DNA of 50,158 nt from Rhizobacter sp. Lineage in GTDB: Bacteria > Pseudomonadota > Gammaproteobacteria > Burkholderiales > Burkholderiaceae_C. Where the stretch lies: NCBI GenBank assembly GCA_017881025.1, contig JADGRJ010000004.1, positions 1 to 50,158 of the forward strand, written 5' to 3'. Below the pieces are notes generated by a model that was given only the letters and a program-made list of their open reading frames with translations, searched no databases and had not been told where the DNA came from. A program made the position numbers and the translations under genes. Of the stretch, positions 1 to 10,597 are shown one piece after another. Position 1 is the stretch's first letter. Every line of letters starts with the position of its first letter.

Positions 1-210
1 TGACCCGATCCTCAATCAGCGTCTGTCGGTCAAGCTTCGTTCATTCGTGCGCCAAGGAAAGCCCCGAGTTGAGGGGTCTTCGGCACTTTGCTCGCGGCGG
101 ATGAGGCCAAGGTTAGCAAGCAACGTGCCGAAATCGAGGTTCGTTGACGGGAGCGTTCAAAGACCACACACGCGCGTGCGAAAGTAGCAGGCGACCGACG
201 TGCGCGCGCA
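1..210. other. non-coding stretch downstream of parB
   Basis: No open frame with a recognisable protein is seen on either strand in these bases. The stretch lies 3' of parB on the minus strand. In many Betaproteobacteria the ATP synthase operon follows parB, so its leader could begin here, but no atp coding sequence is visible and no strong promoter was found. Confidence 0.4.
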
Positions 211-1131
211 TCAGTGGCCGACGTGTCCGAGCCGCGCCAGCAGCCCGTTCAGCTCGTCGAGCGAAGCGAAGGCGATCGCGATCTCGCCCGCCTCGCCCTG
301 GCTCGTGCGCTTCTTCACGCGCACCTCGACCGGCGCCGAAAGCACGTCTGACAGTTGTTGTTCGATGCGGTCGATATCGCGCCCTTTCTGACGAATCGCG
401 CGCGCCCTCGGCGTCTGCGCCGACGCCGGCGAGGACAGACGTCCGACCCGCCTTTCGGCGTCGCGGACGCTCAGCTTCTTGGCGACGATCTCGTTGGCCT
501 CGATGATCTGGCGCGCGCCGTCGAGCGCGAGCAGGGCGCGCGCGTGGCCCATCTCGAGATCGCCGACGAGCAGCATCTGCTGGACCGGCTCGCTGAGATT
601 GAGAAGGCGCAGCAGGTTGGTCGTCGCGCTGCGCGAGCGGCCGACGGCGCGCGCCGCCGCCTCGTGGGTCATGCCGAATTCTTCCGTGAGGCGGCGCAGG
701 CCGCGCGCCTCCTCGAGGGGGTTCAGGTCCTCGCGCTGGATATTCTCGATCAGCGCCATCGCCGCCGCGGCCTCGTCGCTGACGTCGCGGACGAGCACCG
801 GCACCTTGTCGAGGCCGGCCAGGCGGGCAGCGCGAAAGCGGCGCTCGCCGGCGATGATCTCGAAGCGGCGCGCCCCGCCGGCGCCCGGCTGCGCGAGCGG
901 GCGGACCAGCACCGGTTGCATCACCCCCTGTGCCTTGATGCTTTCGGCGAGCTCGTAGAGCGCGCCCTCGTCGATGCGCGTGCGCGGCTGGTAGCGGCCG
1001 GGCTGGATCTGGTCGAGCGTGAGGGTGTGCGGCTCGCCGTCGGATTCGGCAGCTGCTGCGACGTCGACGACGCGGGGGCCGAGGAGCGCTTCCAGCCCCA
1101 TGCCGAGACCCTTCGGTTTCTTCGTCGCCAT
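211..1131 (-). CDS. parB: chromosome partitioning protein ParB
   Basis: ParB/Spo0J family CTPase clamp that loads at parS sites and, with ParA, segregates the origin region. The 306 residues have the family layout: a short basic N-terminus, a CTP-binding domain with GERRFRAARLAG (about 95-106) and ENIQRED (129-135), a helix-turn-helix at about 154-179 (MTHEAAARAVGRSRS), and a C-terminal dimerisation part. The ATG at 1131 gives the typical start MATKKPKGLGMG. Three parS sites lie 2.8-3.9 kb away in rsmG and mnmG. Unusually, the gene does not follow parA directly: argC (opposite strand) and an acetyltransferase lie between, so parB must use its own promoter in the 83 bases shared with argC. Confidence 0.97.
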   Translation of the reverse strand: MATKKPKGLGMGLEALLGPRVVDVAAAAESDGEPHTLTLDQIQPGRYQPRTRIDEGALYELAESIKAQGVMQPVLVRPLAQPGAGGARRFEIIAGERRFRAARLAGLDKVPVLVRDVSDEAAAAMALIENIQREDLNPLEEARGLRRLTEEFGMTHEAAARAVGRSRSATTNLLRLLNLSEPVQQMLLVGDLEMGHARALLALDGARQIIEANEIVAKKLSVRDAERRVGRLSSPASAQTPRARAIRQKGRDIDRIEQQLSDVLSAPVEVRVKKRTSQGEAGEIAIAFASLDELNGLLARLGHVGH

Positions 1132-1214
1132 GAACCGCCATTGTCGGCGCAGTCAGGCGCCGCGCAGGAACGCCCGCCGTGCTTTATGCTGTCGATCCCC
1201 TGCGAAAACTCATC

Positions 1215-2159
1215 ATGGCGACCCGCGTCTTTGTCGATGGCCAGGAAGGCACCACCGGCCTTCGCATCAACGAGTACCTCGCTCGCCGCAGCGATGTCGA
1301 AGTCCTGCGCGCGGCACCCGCGCTGCGCAAGGATCCTGCCGAACGCACACGGCTGTTGAACGCGGCCGACGTCGCCTTTCTCTGCCTTCCCGATGCGGCG
1401 GCGCGCGAAGCGGTCGCGCTCGTCTCCAACCCGTCGACCTGCCTGATCGACGCGAGCACGGCGCACCGCACCGCGAGCGACTGGGTGTTCGGCCTGCCCG
1501 AGCTCGTCGCCGACCAGCGCGCCCGCATTCGCGCCTCGAAGCGAATCGCCAACCCGGGCTGCCACGCGACCGGCTTCATCCTGCTCGTGCGGCCGCTCGT
1601 CGACGCCGGGCTGGTGTCGTCGACGGCGCTCCTCAGCGCGACCTCGATCACCGGCTATTCCGGCGGCGGGAAGAAGATGATCGAGCAGTACGAAGCCGGC
1701 GGCGATCCGCGCCTGGCGTCGCCCCGTCCGTACGGGCTCAAGCTCAACCACAAGCATCTGCCCGAGATGGCGGTGCACAGCCGCCTCGAGTCGGCGCCCG
1801 TCTTCATGCCGATCGTCGGCAATTTCCTGAAGGGCCTGTCGGTCGCGGTGCCGCTGCACCTGGCGACGCTGAAGCGAGGCACTGCGGCCGAGCAGCTCCA
1901 CGCGGCGCTGAGCGAGCGCTACGCCGGCGAGCGCTTCATTCGCGTCATGCCGTTGCGCGACGAGGCGACGCTGGCGGACGGCTACTTCGACGTGCAGGAG
2001 TGCAACGACACCAACCGCGTCGACCTGTTCGTGTTCGCGAGCGAAACGCAGGCGCTGCTGATGTGCCGCCTCGACAACCTCGGCAAGGGCGCGAGTGGTG
2101 CCGCGGTGCAGTCGATGAACGTGCACCTCGGCCTCGACGAGGCGACCGGGCTGGTCTAG
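1215..2159 (+). CDS. argC: N-acetyl-gamma-glutamyl-phosphate reductase, short form (type 2)
   Basis: Arginine biosynthesis enzyme that reduces N-acetylglutamyl phosphate to the semialdehyde with NADPH, in the cytoplasm. The 314-residue protein is the short ArgC type. It shows the nucleotide-binding turn GTTG (12-15), the catalytic cysteine in ANPGCHATG (Cys116) and the glycine-rich GYSGGGKKM segment. The frame is open to an ATG at 1179, but the ATG at 1215 ([12 protein letters not shown]) fits the family start. It is divergent from parB and convergent with the acetyltransferase gene that ends at 2194. No other arg gene is in the window. Its position between parA and parB is odd and suggests an insertion or rearrangement. 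Confidence 0.95.
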   Translation: MATRVFVDGQEGTTGLRINEYLARRSDVEVLRAAPALRKDPAERTRLLNAADVAFLCLPDAAAREAVALVSNPSTCLIDASTAHRTASDWVFGLPELVADQRARIRASKRIANPGCHATGFILLVRPLVDAGLVSSTALLSATSITGYSGGGKKMIEQYEAGGDPRLASPRPYGLKLNHKHLPEMAVHSRLESAPVFMPIVGNFLKGLSVAVPLHLATLKRGTAAEQLHAALSERYAGERFIRVMPLRDEATLADGYFDVQECNDTNRVDLFVFASETQALLMCRLDNLGKGASGAAVQSMNVHLGLDEATGLV

Positions 2160-2193
2160 CGCGTCCTTGCGACGTGCCGCTCAGCCGGCGCCA

Positions 2194-2994
2194 TCAGCCA
2201 GCGTTCGGCGTTCGGTAGTGATAGGCGTAGCCGTCGGCGAAGCCGAGGCGCCGATAGATCCGTCGCGCGACCTCGTTGGCGGCGTCGACCTGCAGGTAGC
2301 CCACCGTCGCGCCGCGACTCGCGGCGAGGGCGAGCAGATGCCGGCACACCCGCTCCGCGTGGCCGCGGCCGCGCGCGGTCTCGGCGGTGATGACGTCGTA
2401 CAGGCCCGCGACGCGGCCCTCAATCACGACCAGCCCGGCGGCGACGACCTCGCCTTGCGCATCCTTGGCGAGCACGGCGTGATGTGTCACTGCGGGCCTT
2501 GCGATGCGGTCGGCGTGGGCGTTTCGCTCGATGGCAGACGAGCCTCGCGCGCGGCCGACCCAGGCGGCGAACGCCGCTGCGTCGGCGGTTTCGATGGCAC
2601 CGCCCGCGGCTGCAGGGCCGCCCTGGGCCGTGAACGCGGCGAGCGAGGCGACGACCATGACGCGCGTGTCGTCGACGCGCACCATGCCCAGATCGGCGAG
2701 GTGGCGATCGAGTCCCGGCGGCTCGGAGAACGGCGTGATCCGCACGTAGGGCCGAAGCCCGGCCGCCGCGAAGAGCGGCAGGCAGACGGCGAGCTTGGCG
2801 TCGACGCCCAGTCTGCCGGGAGCAACCGCTTGGATGCAGCGCGCTCGCTTGGCCTTGCCCGGCGACAGGCGCAGCAGCCAGCCGTCGACCCAACGCTGCT
2901 CGCGCGGCGCGCTCGCGTTGATCCCGGCATCCTCGATGCAGGCGAGCAGTGCCTCATCGAGGGGCGCGGGCGCCGTCGACCGAGTCGTGCTCAA
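2194..2994 (-). CDS. GNAT family N-acetyltransferase
   Basis: Probable acetyl-CoA-dependent acetyltransferase of 266 residues; substrate unknown. The C-terminal half carries the GNAT core: a beta strand then an acetyl-CoA loop of the ARGRGHAERV type, and the closing segment NEVARRIYRRLGF. The N-terminal half (RWVDGWLLRLSPGKAKRAR) resembles the first domain of two-domain GNAT proteins. The most likely start is the TTG at 2994, which overlaps the parA stop in TTGA and implies coupled translation. A frame extending upstream to 3333 lies inside parA and is rejected. It occupies the place where parB is normally found behind parA. Confidence 0.85.
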   Translation of the reverse strand: MSTTRSTAPAPLDEALLACIEDAGINASAPREQRWVDGWLLRLSPGKAKRARCIQAVAPGRLGVDAKLAVCLPLFAAAGLRPYVRITPFSEPPGLDRHLADLGMVRVDDTRVMVVASLAAFTAQGGPAAAGGAIETADAAAFAAWVGRARGSSAIERNAHADRIARPAVTHHAVLAKDAQGEVVAAGLVVIEGRVAGLYDVITAETARGRGHAERVCRHLLALAASRGATVGYLQVDAANEVARRIYRRLGFADGYAYHYRTPNAG

Positions 2995-3809
2995 GCCACC
3001 GGCTCGGCGCGTAGCGCGTCGGCGCGCGCTGCCATCTCGCGCGCGAAGTCGAGAAACGCGAGCGCGCCTTTCGAGGCGGGGTCGAAGACGAGCCCCGGCA
3101 TGCCGTAGCTCGGGGCTTCCGCAAGGCGCACGTTGCGCGGGATCACGGTGTCGAACACCTTGTCGCCGAAGTGCGCCTTCAGCTGCTCGCTGACCTGCGA
3201 CTGGAGCGTGATGCGGGCATCGAACATGACGCGCAGGATGCCGATCACCTGGAGCGCCGGGTTGAGGTTCGCGTGCACCTGCTTGATAGTGTTGACGAGG
3301 TCCGAGAGGCCCTCGAGCGCGAAGTACTCGCACTGCATCGGCACGACGACACCGTGCGCGCTCGACAGCCCGTTCAAGGTCAGCAGGCTCAGGCTCGGCG
3401 GGCAGTCGATGAGGACGAAGTCGTAGTCGGCTGTGACCGCCGTGAGGGCGCTGCGCAGGCGCTTGTCGCGCCGCTCGAGGCCGACGAGCTCGACCTCGGC
3501 GCCGGCGAGCTCGCGATTCGCGCCGACGACGTCGTAGCCGCCCTGGGGGCTGGCCCGCCGTGCCTCGGCAACCGTGGCGTTCTCGAGCAGGACGTCGTAG
3601 ACGCTGAGGTCGAGGGCCCGCTTGTCGATGCCGGACCCCATGGTCGCGTTGCCTTGCGGGTCGAGGTCGACGACGAGGACGCGGCGGCCGAGCTTGGCGA
3701 GGCCCGCAGCGAGATTCACTGTCGTGGTGGTCTTGCCGACGCCGCCTTTCTGATTGGCGACGCAGAAGATCCGCATAGTCGACGTGTTGAGAGGACTAGC
3801 GTTGCTCAT
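2991..3809 (-). CDS. parA: chromosome partitioning ATPase ParA
   Basis: Deviant Walker ATPase that binds DNA non-specifically and moves ParB-parS complexes. The 272-residue protein shows the deviant Walker A KGGVGKTT (21-28), the Walker A' region LDPQGNATMGSG and the Walker B strand VLIDCPPSLSLLT. The ATG at 3809 overlaps the rsmG stop in ATGA, which favours it over the internal ATG at 3776 that begins just before the first beta strand. It lies in a tightly overlapping minus-strand run mnmG-rsmG-parA-acetyltransferase. The parB partner is about 1.9 kb further on, behind argC. Confidence 0.97.
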   Translation of the reverse strand: MSNASPLNTSTMRIFCVANQKGGVGKTTTTVNLAAGLAKLGRRVLVVDLDPQGNATMGSGIDKRALDLSVYDVLLENATVAEARRASPQGGYDVVGANRELAGAEVELVGLERRDKRLRSALTAVTADYDFVLIDCPPSLSLLTLNGLSSAHGVVVPMQCEYFALEGLSDLVNTIKQVHANLNPALQVIGILRVMFDARITLQSQVSEQLKAHFGDKVFDTVIPRNVRLAEAPSYGMPGLVFDPASKGALAFLDFAREMAARADALRAEPVA

Positions 3810-4501
3810 AAGCGTGCGCTCGCTCCAAGATCGAGCGGTTGAATCCAGACGATGCACCGGTCGGCATTCAAGCCGGGGACGGCGAGGGGTTCCACGTGGA
3901 ACGTCAGCCCTTTCAAACCCTCCAGCTCGGCATGGGGCGCCTTGCCTTTCATCGCCATCCAGGTTCCTCGTTCTTCCAACAGGTGGCGAGTCGCGGCGAC
4001 GAAGTCCTGCAGTGAAGAGAAGGCCCGGCTTGCAACGACGTCGAATCGACTCTCGACGAGGGTCTCGACTCTCTGGTGCAGCGCCGTGACGTTCTTCACG
4101 CCGAGGGTCCCGGCAGCGTGGGTGATGAACGCGGTCTTCTTGCCGACGCTGTCGACGCAGACAACCTCTCGCTCCGGCGCCACGACGCCGATGACGATCC
4201 CCGGCAGGCCGGCCCCGCTGCCGACATCGAGCAGGCGCTCGCCGGTCGCGTTTCCCCGGCGACGAAAGAGGGCGGCGGCGGCAGCGAGGCAATCCAGAAT
4301 GTGCTGCGTCACCATGTCTCGAGGATCGCGGATCGCAGTCAGGTTGTAGGTGGCGCTCCACCGCTGGATCAATCGGACGTAGGCCACCAAGCGGTCGACC
4401 TGCGCCGCGGTCAGCGGCAGCGCCAGGGTCGCCGCTCCGCTGGAGACAAGATCCGCGAGCTCGGCGTCGTCGACTCGCGTGGGTTCGGTCGCAGCGCTCA
4501 A
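3806..4501 (-). CDS. rsmG: 16S rRNA (guanine-527-N7) methyltransferase RsmG
   Basis: Class I SAM-dependent enzyme that makes m7G527 in 16S rRNA. The 231 residues contain NLTAI (53-57), the HILD segment near 67-70 and the SAM-binding loop [10 protein letters not shown] (92-101), as in GidB/RsmG. The start is read as TTG at 4501, overlapping the mnmG stop in TTGA; no ATG gives a better N-terminus. A parS site lies in the 3' part of the gene and encodes FHVE. It is in the classic order mnmG-rsmG-parA. Confidence 0.95.
   Translation of the reverse strand: MSAATEPTRVDDAELADLVSSGAATLALPLTAAQVDRLVAYVRLIQRWSATYNLTAIRDPRDMVTQHILDCLAAAAALFRRRGNATGERLLDVGSGAGLPGIVIGVVAPEREVVCVDSVGKKTAFITHAAGTLGVKNVTALHQRVETLVESRFDVVASRAFSSLQDFVAATRHLLEERGTWMAMKGKAPHAELEGLKGLTFHVEPLAVPGLNADRCIVWIQPLDLGASARL
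3889..3902. promoter_or_regulatory. parS site 1 (ParB binding palindrome)
   Basis: A perfect 14-base palindrome GTTCCACGTGGAAC lies inside rsmG. This is the core of the chromosomal parS consensus bound by ParB in many bacteria. Two more sites of the same class lie about 1 kb upstream in mnmG. Confidence 0.9.
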
Positions 4502-6447
4502 GCGTCGGCGCTGGAAGGCGTGGGAACCAGGCCGGCACCTTCGACACGGCGATGCTTCTTGACGTGGACCAGCAAAAGCGACATCGCGGCGGGCGTCATG
4601 CCCGGCAACCGCGATGCCGCGCCGATGCTGGCTGGCCGCTGAGAAGTCAAAGCCTGGCGCGCTTCGAACGACAGGGCTCGGATCGCGCTGAAATCGAGAT
4701 CCGCCGGAATGAGCGTCGACTCGGCGCGGACGGACCGCTCGACGTCCGCCTGCTGCTTCTCAACGTAGCCGGCGTAGCGCATCGCGGTCTCGATCTGGTC
4801 GATGACCTGGTCGGCGAGCTGGCGGCCTGCCTCCGATCGCAGGGTTTCACGTGAAACCAACGAGCTGGAAAGATCCGGCGAGGCGACGATCGTGTCGAAG
4901 CTCGCACCCGGGCGCCGCAACAACTCCAGCAGGCTGCGCGAGCCGCCGGCGCCGGCGTCGCGAATCGGAACTCGGGTCGTTGACAAGCGCGTGGTTTCAC
5001 GTGAAACGAGCTCGCACTTCCTTGAAAACACCGCCCACCGCTCATCGCCGACCAGCCCGAGGCGCCGGCCGACGGCGGTCAAACGCAAGTCGGCGTTGTC
5101 TTCGCGCAGTTGCAGTCGGTACTCGGCGCGGCTGGTAAACATGCGGTACGGCTCGGTCACCCCTTTCGAGACCAGGTCGTCGATGAGAACGCCGAGGTAC
5201 GCCTGGTCGCGCGGCGGGACCCAGGGCGCGTCGCCGCGCGACTGGAGTGCGGCGTTGACGCCGGCATGCAACCCCTGGGCAGCCGCTTCCTCGTAGCCGG
5301 TGGTGCCGTTGATCTGACCGGCGAAGAACAGGCCCGCGATCGCCCGCGTCTCGAAACTCGGTTGCAATGCCCGGGGATCGAAGAAGTCGTATTCGATGGC
5401 GTAGCCGGGACGAACGATGTGCGCCGATTCGAGACCGGCGATCGAGCGCACTGCCTCGATCTGCACGGAAAAGGGCAGCGACGTCGAAATGCCGTTCGGA
5501 TAGACCTCGTGCGTGGCGAGCCCCTCGGGCTCGAGGAAGATCTGGTGCGAATCCTTGCCCGCGAAGCGGTTCACCTTGTCCTCGATGCTCGGGCAATAGC
5601 GCGGCCCGACGCCGTCGATGAGTCCGGCGAACATCGGGCTTTGGGCGAAGCCGGACCGAACGATCTCGTGGGTTCGCGCGTTGGTCTGGGTGATCCAGCA
5701 AGAGGCCTGGCGCGGGTGCTGGCGCGGATCGCCCAGGAAGCTGAACACGGGCAGGTCGTCGATGTCGAATCCCGGGCCGACGCCGTCGCCGGGCTGTTCG
5801 ACGAGCTTGCTGTAGTCGATGGTCCGACCGTCGAGCCGAGGCGGCGTCCCGGTCTTGAGACGCCCCTGGGGAAGCTTGAGCTCCTTCAGCCGCGCCGACA
5901 ACATTTTGGCCGGCGCCTCGCCTGACCGACCCCCGGCGTGGCTGTCGAGGCCGATGTGGATCCGGCCGTCCAAAAAGGTCCCGGCCGTCAAGACGACGCA
6001 CGTGGCGTCGAAGCGAACGCCCACTTGCGTGATGACGCCGCAAACACGGTCTCCTTGAACGACAAGGTCGTCGCACGCCGCCTGGAACAGCAAGAGATTC
6101 GGCTGGTTCTCGAGACGACGCCGGATCGCCGCCTTGTAGAGCGCGCGATCCGCCTGTGCACGCGTCGCGCGCACCGCCGGACCTTTCGAACCGTTCAGGA
6201 TCCTGAAGTGGATGCCGGCCTCGTCGGCCGCCGCGGCCATCGCGCCGCCGAGGGCGTCGATCTCCTTGACGAGGTGGCCCTTGCCGATGCCGCCGATCGA
6301 CGGGTTGCAGCTCATCTGCCCCAAGGTCTCGATCGAGTGCGTGAGAAGCAACGTCGTCGCGCCCATGCGTGCGGCAGCGAGCGCCGCCTCGGTGCCGGCG
6401 TGGCCGCCACCGACGACGATGACGTCGAAATGTCGAGGAAACTGCAT
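4498..6447 (-). CDS. mnmG: tRNA uridine-5-carboxymethylaminomethyl modification enzyme MnmG (GidA)
   Basis: FAD protein that, with MnmE, modifies the wobble uridine of several tRNAs. The 649 residues include the FAD dinucleotide fold [12 protein letters not shown] (11-22) and the signature [18 protein letters not shown]. The length is a little over the usual 620-640. The ATG at 6447 ([15 protein letters not shown]) is preferred over a 30-residue upstream extension, and AAGGG precedes it. Two parS palindromes lie in the C-terminal part; both are read as VSRET (about residues 480-485 and 530-535) and may account for some extra length. mnmE, its partner, is not next to it. Confidence 0.97.
   Translation of the reverse strand: MQFPRHFDVIVVGGGHAGTEAALAAARMGATTLLLTHSIETLGQMSCNPSIGGIGKGHLVKEIDALGGAMAAAADEAGIHFRILNGSKGPAVRATRAQADRALYKAAIRRRLENQPNLLLFQAACDDLVVQGDRVCGVITQVGVRFDATCVVLTAGTFLDGRIHIGLDSHAGGRSGEAPAKMLSARLKELKLPQGRLKTGTPPRLDGRTIDYSKLVEQPGDGVGPGFDIDDLPVFSFLGDPRQHPRQASCWITQTNARTHEIVRSGFAQSPMFAGLIDGVGPRYCPSIEDKVNRFAGKDSHQIFLEPEGLATHEVYPNGISTSLPFSVQIEAVRSIAGLESAHIVRPGYAIEYDFFDPRALQPSFETRAIAGLFFAGQINGTTGYEEAAAQGLHAGVNAALQSRGDAPWVPPRDQAYLGVLIDDLVSKGVTEPYRMFTSRAEYRLQLREDNADLRLTAVGRRLGLVGDERWAVFSRKCELVSRETTRLSTTRVPIRDAGAGGSRSLLELLRRPGASFDTIVASPDLSSSLVSRETLRSEAGRQLADQVIDQIETAMRYAGYVEKQQADVERSVRAESTLIPADLDFSAIRALSFEARQALTSQRPASIGAASRLPGMTPAAMSLLLVHVKKHRRVEGAGLVPTPSSADA
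4843..4858. promoter_or_regulatory. parS site 2 (ParB binding palindrome)
   Basis: A perfect 16-base palindrome GGTTTCACGTGAAACC inside mnmG. The core GTTTCACGTGAAAC is the parS variant known from several Proteobacteria. In the MnmG frame it encodes VSRET. Confidence 0.93.
4994..5007. promoter_or_regulatory. parS site 3 (ParB binding palindrome)
   Basis: A second copy of GTTTCACGTGAAAC, about 150 bases from site 2, again inside mnmG and again read as VSRET. The close pair could form a ParB nucleation centre. Confidence 0.93.
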
Positions 6448-6471
6448 CCGGCCCTTTGCGCGTGAGGACCG

Positions 6472-6477
6472 ATTGTA
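6472..6477 (-). promoter_or_regulatory. candidate -10 element upstream of mnmG
   Basis: On the minus strand the hexamer TACAAT (5 of 6 matches to the sigma-70 -10 box) sits 24 bases before the mnmG ATG, in the 43-base gap after the ElaA-like gene. No good -35 box is found at 16-18 bases, so the call is weak. It would allow mnmG-rsmG-parA to be expressed apart from the transporter genes upstream. Confidence 0.35.
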
Positions 6478-6490
6478 TTTTTCCCTGCGC

Positions 6491-7018
6491 TCAGCCGCCT
6501 TTTCGCTGCACCGAAATTCCCGCACCGGGCGCGACATGAACCATCTCGGTATGGTCGATGCCGTCCTCGAGATAGCGCGGCCCGGCGACGACGAAGCCGA
6601 GCGACGCGTAGAACGACTCGAGCCGCGACTGCGCCGAGATGCGGACCGCCACGCCCGGCCAGGTCTCGGCCGCGTGCGCGAGCGCGCGGACCATCGTCTC
6701 GCGCCCGAGGCCGCGACCGCGCGCCACAGCCGTCGTGATGACCCGGCCGATCGACGCCTCGGCGTACTTCGCGCCCGGCTCGAGCAGGCGCGCGTAGGCG
6801 AGCGGCTCGCGCTGCAGCGGCGACCACGCGGCGAGGTGCCAGGCGCGCTCGTCGAGGCCGTCGGCGTCCATGAAGGCGCATTGCTGCTCGACCGAGAACA
6901 CCGCCTGGCGCGCCATGTAGATGTACTGCAGCTCGCGCACGGTGAGCGACTCGAACGGCGCGAAGCGCCAGACCGGCCGCGCGCCGAGGCCTGCCGCCAC
7001 CGCGCTCGCGTCGCTCAC
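6491..7018 (-). CDS. ElaA-like GNAT acetyltransferase
   Basis: A 175-residue protein of the ElaA branch of GNAT acetyltransferases; its substrate is unknown. Typical ElaA segments are seen: the early [21 protein letters not shown], then AWHLAAW, the acetyl-CoA loop in [11 protein letters not shown] and a final [18 protein letters not shown]. The start is the GTG at 7018, overlapping the stop of the ABC permease in GTGA. It closes the transporter run and is separated from mnmG by 43 bases. Confidence 0.9.
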   Translation of the reverse strand: MSDASAVAAGLGARPVWRFAPFESLTVRELQYIYMARQAVFSVEQQCAFMDADGLDERAWHLAAWSPLQREPLAYARLLEPGAKYAEASIGRVITTAVARGRGLGRETMVRALAHAAETWPGVAVRISAQSRLESFYASLGFVVAGPRYLEDGIDHTEMVHVAPGAGISVQRKGG

Positions 7019-8186
7019 TTCACCGCCGCCTGATGGAGCTCGCGGGCGACGTACCAGACGCCGACCGCCGTCAACGCGACGCACACGCCGAGCGGGATCA
7101 GCACCTGCTCGACGCCGAGCGCCTCGCCCTTCAGCACCCGCGTCATCAGCGAGTTCTGCGCCAGCGCCGGCGCCCACAGGTGCCACGGCGCCTCGCCGCC
7201 GAGATCGAAGACGTTGACGAGCGGCAACAGCGACACCGCCAGGACGACGATCGTCGAGCTCGCCTGCGCTTCCTTGAACGAGCGCGAGCGGATCGCGACC
7301 GCCATCAGCACCGCCGCCAGCGCCGCCGCGAGCGGCAGCAGGATGACGATGAACAAGCCCGCCTCGCGCGGCCCGTACTGGAACATCGCCGCCAGCGTGT
7401 CGCTGCGCAGCACCCACTGGCCGGGAAGGAAGCTGAAGCAGCTGAGGACGGCGATGAGCATGCTCACGCAAGCGACCGCGCCCCACTTGCCGGCGACGAG
7501 CGCCCAGCGCTCGGCCGGGTTCATGAGCAGCGGCTCGAGCGAGCCGCGTTCGCGCTCGCCGGCGGTCGTGTCGAGGGCGGCGTTGAGCGCGCCGTAGAGC
7601 ACCGCCATCATCACGAAGTACGGCAGCATGCCGGTGATGCGGGTGGCGCGCGTCTGCGTGCTGGCGAGGTCGCGGTCCTCGACCTGCATCGGCTCGAGCA
7701 GTTGCGCCGAGACGCCGCGCAGCGCCAGGCTGAGGAGCGCCCGCTCGCGGCTGAAGCCGCCGAGGAGTCGCTCGATCCGCGTCGTGCTCGCCTCCGAGCG
7801 CTGGTTCGCGCTGTCGGAGACGATCTCGACGATCGGCACGTCGCCGCGGACGAGCGCCGCCTCGAAATCGGGCGGCACGACGACGACCGGATCGCTGAAG
7901 GTCGAGCGCCGCAACCGCGCCTCGAAGTCGGCCGGCGCCTCCTTGACGACGTAGGTCTGGCGCTCGAGAAAGTTGCGCAAGGTCGGTGCGTTCGCGAGCC
8001 CGGCGACGTAGACCTCGCGCTGCTCGGCGCGCGATTCGAGCGACGCGACCAGGCCCGAGATCGCCATCAGGACGAGCGGCCCCATCAGCACCGACGACAC
8101 CAGCACCGTGGCGAGCGTGCGTCGATCCCGCAGGGCGTCGCTCAGCTCCTTGCGCAGGACGACGAATGCGGCGGCGATCGATCGCC

Positions 8187-8190
<4 letters not shown>
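7015..8190 (-). CDS. ABC-2 type exporter permease, NatB-like
   Basis: Integral membrane subunit of an ABC exporter, 391 residues. One membrane helix lies near residues 26-48, followed by a large extracytoplasmic region of about 180 residues and then five or six hydrophobic segments in the C-terminal half. This is the NatB/ABC-2 layout known for sodium or drug export. The ATG at 8190 overlaps the ATPase stop in ATGA, so the two subunits are probably made together. The substrate cannot be told from the sequence. Confidence 0.9.
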
Positions 8191-9037
<847 letters not shown>

Positions 9038-9041
<4 letters not shown>

Positions 9042-10597
9042 CGCGCCAGCTTCGCGCTGATGTCGCCCTCGGCCGCGACCGGCCGGAACGCAGGCGGGCG
9101 CGGCACGCCGGCGGCGCAGCCGGCGTCGACCGCGAGCGCGTCGCGATCGTCGCTCGCGTCGATGAAGCGGAAGACGACGTCGCGCACGCAGCCGATGCCG
9201 AGGACGCCGTGGCCAGCGTTGGCGACGACGACGTGGCGCGCCATCGGCCCGAGCGCGCGCACGACGCGCTCGCCGTGGCGCGGCGGCGTCGCCGGGTCGA
9301 TTCCGCCGCTCAGCGCGAGAACCGGGGAAGCGGCCGCGACGACGCTGTAGAACGCCGGCGCCACCTCGCCGCGCGGCCACGCCGAGCACAGCCGCTCGTA
9401 GAAGCGCGCGAACTCGAGGCCGAAGTCCGGGCCCGGCCGGTCGCCGCTGAAGCGAAGCCGCGGCACGTCCTCGGCGCAGACGACCGAGAGGTGCATGCCG
9501 GTCGCGAGCCGCATCGCCTTGCGCGAGCTGAAGGTGGCGTTCAGGCCGATCAGCCCGGCGAACTCGCCGCGCGACGCGGCATCGATCGCCTCCGGCAGCG
9601 CCGCGGCGAGCGCCGGCGCGTAGAGCGCACTGCGCACCGCGCCGAGCAGCATGTCGCGCGTCAGGACGAACTCCTCGGCACGGCCGCTCAGCGGGTGCGC
9701 CGCCTTGACCGTGCGCGGCAGCGATTGCAGCAGCGCCGTGAAGCGCCGGTGCAGGTCCGGGTGGTCGCGTGCGCACGCGGCCTCGGCGGCGCAGGCGGCG
9801 GCGAGGGCGTCGAACGCCGCCTGGTTGTCGAACGAGAAGCTCGCCGGCAGCGCCATGTCGGGCGGCGCGACGCCGTCGATCACGCTGCGCCGCACCGCTT
9901 TCGGAAACTGGCGCTGGTACTCGAGCGCGACCCGAGTCCCGTACGACGCGCCGACCAGGTCGATGCGCTCGGCGCCGAGCTCGCGCCGCACCGCGTCGAG
10001 GTCCTGCACCGCGATCGACGTCGTGAAGAGGCCCAGGTCGCTCTCGTTCGCGATGTAGGGGAGCTTCAGCAGCTGCGCCTTGCATTGCAGGGCGAGCCGG
10101 TACTGCCGGTCCGGATCGGACTGTTCGGCGAGCGACTCGTGCTCGGGGTCGGCGCACGCGAGCGGCGCCGAGCCGCCGGTGCCGCGCTGGTCGACGAAGA
10201 CGATGTCGCGCCGGTTGTTGAGGCGGCTGAAGAGCGTCATCGTCGATGCGGCGACGGCGATCGCGCTCTGCCCCGGGCCGCCGGCGAGCAGGAACACCGG
10301 GTCGGGAAACTTGCGCCGCGCCATCGCCGGAACGACGACGTAGCGGATCGCGATCCGGGCGCGATCCGGATGCGCCGGGTCGAGCGGCCGCTCCAGCGTG
10401 CCGCAGAGGACGCCGTTGCGGATGCCGGCGACGTGGCAGTCGGCGAGCGCCGACGACGACGCCGGCGCGGCAGGCGGAGTCGGCCCGGCCGCGACGGCCC
10501 GGGCCAGGGCGCAGACCGCGAGGGCCGCGCCGAGCGCGAGCCTGGCGCGGCGCGACCTCGGGCGCGCCGCGCGAGCCGCGATCGCCAGCGGCGTCAT
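9038..10597 (-). CDS. exported alpha/beta hydrolase, tripeptidyl aminopeptidase / proline iminopeptidase type
   Basis: A 519-residue serine hydrolase with a hydrophobic N-terminal export signal (about 18-37). It shows the oxyanion region LLAGGPGQ (103-110), DQRGTGGS (136-143), the nucleophile elbow GASYG (Ser218), an acid in LSGGIDPATPP and a histidine in VANAGHG, as in the TAP-like peptidase group. It may cleave N-terminal residues from peptides or act as an esterase in the periplasm. The ATG at 10597 overlaps the stop of the glutaredoxin-like gene in ATGA. Its link with the ABC exporter downstream is suggestive only. Confidence 0.9.

Noticed and set aside
1132-1214. Promoters for parB and argC in the divergent gap
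   Set aside because: TATGCT at 1185 and weak AT-rich hexamers on the other strand were seen, but none has a proper -35 box, so no site is called.
2995-3333. Longer start for the acetyltransferase inside parA
   Set aside because: The extension overlaps parA in another frame and has no GNAT features; the TTG overlapping the parA stop is a better start.
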